Below the pieces are notes generated by a model, which worked only from the letters and a program-made list of their open reading frames with translations, made no database searches and was not told the origin of the DNA. The position numbers and the translations under genes are program-made. A stretch of 8,443 nt of DNA from Bacteroidales bacterium. Lineage in GTDB: Bacteria > Bacteroidota > Bacteroidia > Bacteroidales > DTU049. The DNA lies in the NCBI GenBank assembly GCA_018056215.1, contig JAGPGB010000038.1, positions 1 through 8,443 of the forward strand. Reading direction: 5' to 3'. Shown piece after piece: positions 1 through 5,499 of this stretch; position 1 is the stretch's first letter, and every line of letters starts with the position of its first letter.

Positions 1-1
1 T

Positions 2-88
2 CTCATTTCTCAAAATCTCTTGGATGGCGAGAAATTAACTGATTTTATAAAACAAAGCATAGACATTATATATCAGCAAAACAAGTAA
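2..88 (+). CDS. C-terminal tail of an unidentified protein (5' end outside window)
   Basis: Reading from base 2 gives 28 sense codons before a TAA at 86-88; the other two forward frames close sooner (TAA at 36-38, TGA at 40-42). The peptide ends in a mixed charged and hydrophobic stretch (DGEKLTDFIKQSIDIIYQQ, then NK), which looks like a C-terminal amphipathic helix. Base composition drops sharply toward A+T right after the stop, as expected at a gene end. No motif identifies the family. Its place ahead of an FkbM-type methyltransferase would fit a polysaccharide or glycan locus, but that is only a guess from position. Confidence 0.5.
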   Translation, partial: LISQNLLDGEKLTDFIKQSIDIIYQQNK

Positions 89-101
89 TTTTAATATTGG
101 A

Positions 102-119
102 TTATTTTAATTAAAATAA
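102..119. repeat. 18-bp perfect AT-only palindrome
   Basis: TTATTTTAATTAAAATAA is its own reverse complement. It starts 13 bases after the stop codon of the partial upstream gene, so it could fold as a short hairpin in the 3' end of that transcript. No T-run follows on the plus strand, so a classical intrinsic terminator is not shown. A 12-base piece of it, TTTAATTAAAAT, also occurs in the hairpin after lon; in DNA this AT-rich that may be chance. Confidence 0.4.
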
Positions 120-157
120 AAATTTTGCAGAAAGTATTTTTATATAATTTTTACTAA

Positions 158-190
158 TTTACAATTATATTTTATATTTATAATTGTAAA
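158..190 (+). repeat. 12-bp inverted repeat, possible terminator of upstream gene
   Basis: The arms TTTACAATTATA (158-169) and TATAATTGTAAA (179-190) are exact reverse complements around a 9-base loop. Skipping two unpaired A's at 156-157 lets TACT (152-155) pair with AGTA (191-194), which lengthens the stem. The flanking 121-240 stretch contains only 12 G/C in 120 bases. It lies between the stop at 88 and the methyltransferase start at 277, so it may end the upstream transcript or structure the spacer. With such biased composition, function is uncertain. Confidence 0.4.
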
Positions 191-246
191 AGTATAATTT
201 ATAGCTTAATTTATATTTTCTTATTAATTATTTATAAGATTTTCAA

Positions 247-254
247 TATTTTTG
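247..254 (+). promoter_or_regulatory. Possible -7 box of the FkbM methyltransferase gene
   Basis: TATTTTTG fits the Bacteroidota -7 consensus TAnnTTTG. It sits 22 bases before the ATG at 277, the same distance as the better-supported box ahead of gldF. No TTG lies about 19 bases upstream, so only one of the two promoter elements is present. In a spacer this rich in T a chance match is quite possible. Confidence 0.35.
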
Positions 255-276
255 TAATTATTTTACTAAAATTTAT

Positions 277-1125
277 ATGGTGAAGAGTTTTTTTAAAAGG
301 TTATATCTATTAATTCCATTTAAAAAACAGATATTTATTATTTTTAAACCATTTAATTTACCACATTCTATAACCAAACATTTGTATTTTAAAAGTAATT
401 TTAGAGTAAAAATAGACAAAAATCATTCTTTTAAAATGAGACATTATGGCTATCAATTAGAAAATGAATTATTCTGGTATGGTAAATATGGATGAGAACC
501 TAATAGCATTAATTTATGGATTAAACTATGTAAAAATAGTAATGTGATATTAGATATCGGCGCTAATACTGGTATATATCCTTTAATCGCCCAATCTATA
601 AATAATGCTGCCATGATTTATTCTTTTGAACCTGTAGAGCGTGTTTATGAAAAATTAATATATAATATTAAATTAAATTCTTATAATATAAATGCATTTA
701 ATATAGCAATTTCAGATAAAACAGAATTTCTTAGAATATATGATACAAAAACTGAGCATGAATACGCTGCAACTTTATTAAATAATAGCTCAAACTCTTT
801 AAATTCTTATCTTGTAAAAGCCATTTCATTAGATGATTTTATTGAACAAAATCATATCCATAAAATCGATTTAATTAAAATAGATGTAGAAGCTTACGAA
901 GATAAAGTATTAGATGGATATAAAAAATATTTCAAAACACATAAACCTATAATTTTACTTGAAATTTTATATGATAAAATAGGAGAAAATGTACAAAATT
1001 TCATTGAAATGTCTTTAATAAAATATGATTATTATTTTATTGATGAAGAAAAAGGTTTATTAAAAGTCGAAAATATCATAAGGAGGAGTGATAAATATTT
1101 TAATTATTTATTAATTCCTAGCTAA
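277..1125 (+). pseudogene. FkbM-family SAM-dependent methyltransferase, interrupted by in-frame TGA
   Basis: Bases 277-1125 form one reading frame of 282 codons plus TAA, broken only by TGA at 493-495 (codon 73). The upstream part encodes 72 residues; downstream the frame continues without a shift. SAM-binding motif I is DIGANTG at codons 93-99, the acidic residue of the next strand is in SFEP (Glu about 118), and a KIDVEAYE segment matches the family's conserved KIDVEG-type motif. The family transfers methyl groups from S-adenosylmethionine, often to sugars or glycan-linked hydroxyls; the substrate here is unknown. The TGA falls in KYG-stop-EPNS, where relatives as I recall them carry Trp (a GWE-type motif), so TGG to TGA is the simplest explanation. 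GTG at 544 is the first possible restart I see, but it would remove the N-terminal part, so a working short form is unlikely. Alternatives are sequencing error, UGA readthrough or UGA read as Trp. Confidence 0.8.
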
Positions 1126-1137
1126 ATGATTAGCTGG
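1118..1137 (+). terminator. Small hairpin over the methyltransferase stop codon
   Basis: AGCTAA (1120-1125) and TTAGCT (1130-1135) are perfect complements with an ATGA loop. A T-G wobble and a C-G pair extend the stem to 8 pairs, and the sequence TTTAAG follows. The TAA stop is inside the 5' arm. It is short with a weak T-tail, so it is at best a modest terminator for the forward transcript facing the minus-strand yigZ-like gene. Confidence 0.35.
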
Positions 1138-1378
1138 TTTAAGTATATACTAATTTTATAATTGTTTAAAATAAGTAATGATATTAAACTAATAAAATTT
1201 TATGATATTTAATAGATTTATTATGTATTTTATTGGAATATTATTAAATATTAAATTTTTTAATATTTTTCTAGAATTATTAGATATAAAAATAAATTAA
1301 AGCAAATATACATTAATTTAAATATCATTAATTAATTTAAACAAAATATTATTTCTAACTTTTCTTTTTTCTAACCCT

Positions 1379-1975
1379 CTATCCACTAACATTTACCCCT
1401 AAACCCTCAAACTCTTCTTTTACTTCTTCTTTAAATTTTTGTCTTATTTTTACTTCTATTTCTTGTCCAGAGTTATCCGAAGCTTTTACTTCATATTCAA
1501 AATTATATTTCTTTTGTAAATTATAAAACAGTTGTTGTTTTTCATATGGTATAGACACGATCAATTGCTCAAATACATATTTTGTAATAATTTCATTGTT
1601 TTGTATTGCCAATTGTGTAACTGTTTTATAAGCATTTATTAGTCCTGGTATGCCCAGTTTGGTACCTCCGTAATATCTAATTACTACTGCTAGTGTATCA
1701 GTGATGTCATATGAAAGTAATGTGTTTAATATTGGTTTGCCAGCCGATCCTGCTGGTTCTCCTGCATCACTATCAAATTGTACTTCTTTATTAATGCCAA
1801 GTAAATAAGCATAGCAGTGATGTGTAGCGTCGTAGTATTCTTTTTTTATTTCTTGTAAGTGTTTTTTTACTTCTTCGATATTCTCTATTGGCAATATTAT
1901 TCCAATGAATTTACTACTTCTGTCTTTGTAGATACCTTCGCTTTTATATTTTACAGTTTTATATTCATCTAACAT
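1379..1975 (-). CDS. YigZ / IMPACT-family protein (UPF0029 with C-terminal DUF1949)
   Basis: This 198-residue protein has the two-domain layout of bacterial YigZ proteins, which usually run about 200 residues. The N-terminal IMPACT (UPF0029) domain covers roughly residues 15-120 and holds the family signatures SDAGEPAGSAGKPIL (69-83) and RYYGGTKLGIPGLINAY (100-116). Residues about 135-195 fit the ferredoxin-like DUF1949 domain. The first signature has Ala71 where many relatives, as I recall, have Asp (DDGEPSGTAG type). The molecular role in bacteria is unsettled; the eukaryotic relative IMPACT acts on the GCN1/GCN2 stress-translation pathway, and a nucleic-acid or ribosome link has been suggested for bacterial members. 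The protein should be cytoplasmic, with no signal or membrane segment. It ends in TAG, the only TAG stop in the window. Its ATG lies 7 bases after the EamA stop, so the two are probably co-transcribed; no promoter is visible in the gap. Confidence 0.9.
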   Translation of the reverse strand: MLDEYKTVKYKSEGIYKDRSSKFIGIILPIENIEEVKKHLQEIKKEYYDATHHCYAYLLGINKEVQFDSDAGEPAGSAGKPILNTLLSYDITDTLAVVIRYYGGTKLGIPGLINAYKTVTQLAIQNNEIITKYVFEQLIVSIPYEKQQLFYNLQKKYNFEYEVKASDNSGQEIEVKIRQKFKEEVKEEFEGLGVNVSG

Positions 1976-1982
1976 AATATTG

Positions 1983-2843
1983 TTATATGCTTAATAATAC
2001 AATTGATAGTATTGCTATGATGCTTCCTATTATTTTATTTTTATCAAATTTTTCTTTAAATAATATTCTACCTAATAAAACACTCAATAATACAAAACAA
2101 ATATTGTATAATGGGATAAATATAGATATTGGTAAAAGTCTAATAACCCTTAAAAAAAAGAAAGTAGAATACCAGTTTAATATACCCAATTCTATTCCCG
2201 CCAAGCATGTTTTTAAGTATTGATTTTTATTTATCGATGGTTTTTGTATTAAGATAAAAATAATAGCTATTACAAATGATATAGCAAATGCATTAGTCAA
2301 AAACATATAAACATTGCTGATATTTCCGAATAGATAATATGTATCTGCTATTTTGAATATACTATCATTACTACCAGTAAATAAAAATAGTAATATAGGG
2401 AATATTAAATATTTGATTTTATTTGTTTTAGTATGTTTATCATTCTCATATAACAATAAATATAAGGCTGGGAATATCATTATAATTCCTATTATGCGAT
2501 GTACTAATACAGAATCTCCTAGTAATAAAAATCCTACAATTATCGGGATTAATATAGACATTTTGCCACTAAGTGCAGTTATACTTATTCCAAAATATTT
2601 AATAGATAGTGCATAAATAAAAAATGATACAGACAATATAATGCCACTTATGGTGGATAAATAAATCCAATCTGCTGATAGTATGTTTTGAAAATTATAC
2701 GGCTGATATAAATATCCTAAGGCAAATGCCACTATATAGTTTATGACTATAGCATGCGGTGTAGATACATTTAATCTCTCGAATATTTTGAAGCTTACTA
2801 AAATTGCTAGGCTAGTAACTAGTGCTAAAATGAAAAGTAACAT
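1983..2843 (-). CDS. EamA/DMT-superfamily transporter, 10 membrane helices
   Basis: The 286-residue protein is almost entirely hydrophobic, with about ten predicted membrane helices (for example 1-20, 58-80, 95-108, 114-132, 176-199, 238-260 and 270-286). It has the two-fold repeat of EamA-type drug/metabolite transporters. Each half ends with a Pro-containing helix, a short leucine-rich turn and a final helix: ILIPIIVGFLLLGD at 97-110, and IFIPLYNICF through LGRILFKEKF to the C-terminus. Length fits the family (about 280-300). Such proteins export or import small metabolites across the inner membrane; the substrate cannot be read from sequence. The start at 2843 is the first ATG and directly begins helix 1. 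Upstream, 76 bases separate it from the divergent gldF, and a TAATTTTG box lies 10 bases before the ATG. It is probably the first gene of a unit with the yigZ-like gene. Confidence 0.85.
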   Translation of the reverse strand: MLLFILALVTSLAILVSFKIFERLNVSTPHAIVINYIVAFALGYLYQPYNFQNILSADWIYLSTISGIILSVSFFIYALSIKYFGISITALSGKMSILIPIIVGFLLLGDSVLVHRIIGIIMIFPALYLLLYENDKHTKTNKIKYLIFPILLFLFTGSNDSIFKIADTYYLFGNISNVYMFLTNAFAISFVIAIIFILIQKPSINKNQYLKTCLAGIELGILNWYSTFFFLRVIRLLPISIFIPLYNICFVLLSVLLGRILFKEKFDKNKIIGSIIAILSIVLLSI

Positions 2844-2853
2844 TTTTTTTAAG

Positions 2854-2861
2854 CAAAATTA
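2854..2861 (-). promoter_or_regulatory. Possible -7 box for the EamA-yigZ-like unit
   Basis: Read on the minus strand this is TAATTTTG, a perfect TAnnTTTG -7 box, 10 bases before the ATG at 2843. That implies a very short or nearly absent leader. No TTG is present about 19 bases upstream, so the -33 element is missing. With the following C it is the exact mirror image of the gldF -7 box at 2890-2897. Confidence 0.4.
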
Positions 2862-2867
2862 AAAAAA

Positions 2868-2897
2868 TTGTCTTTATTGCATTATTTACTAATTTTG
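2868..2897 (+). promoter_or_regulatory. Bacteroidota-type promoter of gldF-gldG
   Basis: TTG at 2868-2870, then 19 bases, then TAATTTTG at 2890-2897, match the Bacteroidota primary sigma factor consensus (TTTG or TTG at -33, TAnnTTTG at -7). The -7 box ends 22 bases before the gldF ATG, so transcription would start a few bases downstream and leave a leader of roughly 15 nt. The same pair with the same 19-base spacing appears ahead of ridA. Confidence 0.68.
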
Positions 2898-2919
2898 CAA
2901 ATTAAAATTATAAATATTT

Positions 2920-3651
2920 ATGTGGGCTTTATATAAAAAAGAATTGTCCGATTTTTTCTCTTCTTTAGTAGGGTATATTGTTATTTGCATCTTTTTGCTA
3001 GCTACAGGGTTAGTATTGTGGTTATTCCCAAATGAATTTAATATTACTCTAGGAGGTTATGCAGTACTAGATGGACTGTTTGTATTAGCACCTTTTGTTT
3101 TTTTATTTCTTTTACCAGCTATTACTATGAGAATGTTTGCAGAAGAATATAATACTGGTACTATTGAGTTATTATTTACATTCCCTATTTCTCGTTGGCA
3201 AATAATTTTTAGTAAATTTTTAGCTGGATTAACAATTTTTATTTTAAGTCTTTTGCCTACACTTATTTATTTCTATAGTGTTTATCAATTAGCTTCGCCT
3301 GTGGGTAATGTAGACATAGGAGGTATAGCAGGCTCATATATTGGTCTTATTTTGTTGGGTATGACTTTCTTATCTTTAGGTATATTTAGTTCTTCTATAG
3401 CTAATAATCAATTAATAGCTTTTTTGATTGCCTTTGTACTTTCTTTATTCTTTTATATTGGCTTTGAATATATTAGTCGTTTACCTATTTTTGATTCTAT
3501 TAGTTTATTTATTAAAAGTTTAGGCATTAATGATCATTATATTTCTCTCAGTAGAGGTGTCATAGATAGCAGAGATGTTATTTATTTACTCAGTTTAACA
3601 TTTGGTTTTTTATATTTAACAAAATATAAACTAGATCATAGAAGTAGATAA
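2920..3651 (+). CDS. gldF: GldF, permease subunit of the Gld ABC transporter
   Basis: The 243-residue protein has about six membrane helices (roughly 15-35, 50-70, 104-122, 138-159, 163-183, 219-235). Between helices 2 and 3 it carries the ABC-2 permease signature EEYNTGTIELLFTFPISRWQ (75-94), the stretch thought to contact the ATPase. Length and N-terminus (MWALYKKELSDFF) fit GldF. In gliding Bacteroidota GldF works with the ATPase GldA and with GldG in the inner membrane; the transporter is required for gliding in Flavobacterium johnsoniae, but its substrate is unknown. Many non-gliding members of the phylum also carry gldF and gldG, so motility cannot be concluded. No gldA-like ATPase gene is in the window. 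A good promoter lies 22 bases upstream, there is no Shine-Dalgarno site, and gldG begins 3 bases after the TAA, so the two are surely co-transcribed. Confidence 0.9.
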   Translation: MWALYKKELSDFFSSLVGYIVICIFLLATGLVLWLFPNEFNITLGGYAVLDGLFVLAPFVFLFLLPAITMRMFAEEYNTGTIELLFTFPISRWQIIFSKFLAGLTIFILSLLPTLIYFYSVYQLASPVGNVDIGGIAGSYIGLILLGMTFLSLGIFSSSIANNQLIAFLIAFVLSLFFYIGFEYISRLPIFDSISLFIKSLGINDHYISLSRGVIDSRDVIYLLSLTFGFLYLTKYKLDHRSR

Positions 3652-3654
3652 TAA

Positions 3655-5382
3655 ATGTTAATTAAAAAAAAAAGAAATTTTGTGATGAAAAACAAAAAAA
3701 ATGTTTTCAAAAATAATAAATGGAATCTAGCTATTGTAATATTAGGGTTAATAGCCATTAATATCATTGCTAGTTTTTTATATTTTAGAATCGATCTCAC
3801 TAGTGAAAAAAGATATTCTCTCTCTCCAGCTACTAAAAATGTGTTAAAAAATCTCGATGATTATGTATATTTCCAGGTTTTTTTAGATGGCAATCTCTCA
3901 CCTTCATATAAAAGATTACAAAAAACTATAATAGAAACTCTTGATGAATTCAAAGCATACAACAAAAGGTTGATTAAATATGATCTGATAGATCCTGCAA
4001 AGGGTAAAGATGAAGCTACACTACGCGATTATCTCAAAGAGTTAGAATATAGAGGCTTGGTACCTTCAATAGATTATGAAATGAGCGAAACTGGTAATAG
4101 TGAGAATGTTGTATGGCCTTGTGCTATTGTTACTTACAAAGGTAGAGAGATACCGATTAATTTTATTTATTCTAATATTCCAGGTTCTAAAGAAGAATTA
4201 ATAAATGATGCTATTGAGAATACAGAATACAAGCTAATAGATGGTATCTATCGCATTACATTACAAGAAAAATCTAAAATAGCTTTCATTAAAGGACATG
4301 GAGAATTAAATGTTTTAGAAATCAATGATTTAGCATTAGCTTTGCAAGATTATTATATTGTGAGCCAGATACCGATAAATCATCAACTAAAAGCTTTAGA
4401 CGAATACAAAGCTATCATCATTGCTGCTCCAGATAGTACTTTTGATGAAATGGATAAATTTATTATCGATCAATATATAATGAAAGGTGGCAGAGTACTG
4501 TGGTTGATAGATGGTGCTCTAGCAGATATGGATAGTCTGCAATCTAAATCAGATATTTTAGCTATACCTAATGATATTAATCTAGATGATATGCTATTTA
4601 ACTATGGTGCCAGAGTAAATAAAGACCTTGTGATGGATTATCATAGTGCTCAGATACCTGTCAAAACTGGACAAGTGGGTAATCAACCACAATTTTCATT
4701 ATTTAATTGGTATTTTTTCCCCACAGTTGCTAATATCAAAGGACATCCAATTGTTAGAAATATTAATGATATAAAATTTGAATTCGCTAGTAGTATAGAT
4801 ACTATTGCCAAACCAGGTATTCGTAAAACTATTCTTTTGTCTTCTGGTAATTATTCTCGCCTTCTAAATACACCATCTATTATTTCACTAAATTTTTTAC
4901 GTATTAAAGCAGATAGATCATTTTTTAATAGAAGTAATATCCCAATGGCAGTATTATTAGAAGGTAGTTTCACTAGTTTATATAAAGATAGAATTCCAGA
5001 TACCATATCTAAAGATCCTGATATTCGTTTCACTGAAACTAGTAAACCTAATAGAATGATTATCATTGGAGATGGCAATGTTGCTAAAAATCAAGTTGTT
5101 TTTCGTCAGGGTAAATACATACCCTATCCTCTTGGTTATGATAGATATACTGGTATAATGTATGGTAATCGTGAATTTCTATTAAATTGTGTAAATTATT
5201 TATTGGATGAAGCAGATATCATATCTATTAGAAACCGCGATATTAATATTAGATTATTAGATAAAAGAAAAGTTGAAATTAATTTAGCAATTATTAGAAC
5301 TATAAATATAGTTGTGCCTATTCTATTAGTATGCTTGGCAGGAGTGATAATTTATTTTTTCAGAAAGCGCAGTTATAAATAA
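3655..5382 (+). CDS. gldG: GldG, auxiliary subunit of the Gld ABC transporter
   Basis: This 575-residue protein matches GldG in layout. A short basic N-terminus is followed by a membrane helix at about 24-44, then the family hallmark RIDLTSEKRYSLSPATKNVL (45-64), a large region that should lie outside the cytoplasm, and a C-terminal helix at about 549-568 ending in a basic tail (FRKRSYK). The large region contains the ABC_transp_aux / GldG domain. GldG is thought to assemble with GldF and the ATPase GldA; its biochemical function is not known. The chosen ATG is 3 bases after the gldF stop. An in-frame ATG at 3685 (Met11) would also leave both helices intact and cannot be excluded. The gene ends in TAA, followed by a 117-base spacer before lon that has a candidate promoter, so lon is probably a separate unit. 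Confidence 0.9.
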   Translation: MLIKKKRNFVMKNKKNVFKNNKWNLAIVILGLIAINIIASFLYFRIDLTSEKRYSLSPATKNVLKNLDDYVYFQVFLDGNLSPSYKRLQKTIIETLDEFKAYNKRLIKYDLIDPAKGKDEATLRDYLKELEYRGLVPSIDYEMSETGNSENVVWPCAIVTYKGREIPINFIYSNIPGSKEELINDAIENTEYKLIDGIYRITLQEKSKIAFIKGHGELNVLEINDLALALQDYYIVSQIPINHQLKALDEYKAIIIAAPDSTFDEMDKFIIDQYIMKGGRVLWLIDGALADMDSLQSKSDILAIPNDINLDDMLFNYGARVNKDLVMDYHSAQIPVKTGQVGNQPQFSLFNWYFFPTVANIKGHPIVRNINDIKFEFASSIDTIAKPGIRKTILLSSGNYSRLLNTPSIISLNFLRIKADRSFFNRSNIPMAVLLEGSFTSLYKDRIPDTISKDPDIRFTETSKPNRMIIIGDGNVAKNQVVFRQGKYIPYPLGYDRYTGIMYGNREFLLNCVNYLLDEADIISIRNRDINIRLLDKRKVEINLAIIRTINIVVPILLVCLAGVIIYFFRKRSYK

Positions 5383-5414
5383 TAAATTTGTCATAATAAT
5401 TATTTTATAAAAAA

Positions 5415-5444
5415 TTGAAGTAAGGATTAAGATAATAAATTTTG
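5415..5444 (+). promoter_or_regulatory. Candidate lon promoter (imperfect)
   Basis: TTG at 5415-5417, then 19 bases, then AAATTTTG at 5437-5444, match the Bacteroidota promoter with one mismatch (A for T at the first -7 position). A second imperfect box, TTTATTTG at 5449-5456, has no partner upstream. The implied leader of about 50 nt is longer than for gldF or ridA. I see no CIRCE-like or other heat-shock operator. Confidence 0.35.
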
Positions 5445-5461
5445 GTCTTTTATTTGTAACT

Positions 5462-5493
5462 AATAATAAAAATTAAAAAATAATAAAAATTAA
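5462..5493 (+). repeat. Two direct copies of a 15-bp A-rich sequence in the lon leader
   Basis: AATAATAAAAATTAA occurs at 5462-5476 and again at 5479-5493, a period of 17 bases, ending 6 bases before the lon ATG. The copies match in 15 of 15 positions. A-rich leaders are known to favour translation initiation in Bacteroidota, which rarely use Shine-Dalgarno pairing, so this may act as an unstructured ribosome landing site. A slipped-strand duplication with no function is equally possible. Confidence 0.45.
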
Positions 5494-5499
5494 GACAAG

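Noticed and set aside
97..127. TTG (97-99), 20 bases, then AAATTTTG (120-127), a possible upstream promoter for the methyltransferase gene.
   Set aside because: The -7 box is imperfect, it overlaps the palindrome, and it would leave a leader of about 140 nt, unlike the 20-22 base arrangement of the good promoters.
493..495. Selenocysteine insertion at the TGA.
   Set aside because: The likely ancestral residue is Trp rather than Cys, FkbM methyltransferases are not known selenoproteins, and I see no convincing SECIS-like stem-loop just after the codon.
1081..1088. AGGAGGAG, a perfect Shine-Dalgarno-like sequence.
   Set aside because: It lies inside the methyltransferase reading frame (encoding Ile-Arg-Arg-Ser) with no start codon at a proper distance, and genes here do not use such sites.
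1202..1300. A 32-codon forward reading frame in the spacer after the methyltransferase gene, rich in Ile, Phe and Leu.
   Set aside because: Its composition is what random sequence this rich in A+T would encode; there is no promoter, no motif, and nothing to separate it from chance. The rest of 1126-1378 shows no gene either.
5373..5410. Imperfect inverted repeat (TTATAAATAAT with ATTATTTTATAA) around the gldG stop, a possible terminator.
   Set aside because: The arms differ by an inserted T, the loop is long and the sequence is low-complexity, so I cannot distinguish it from chance.
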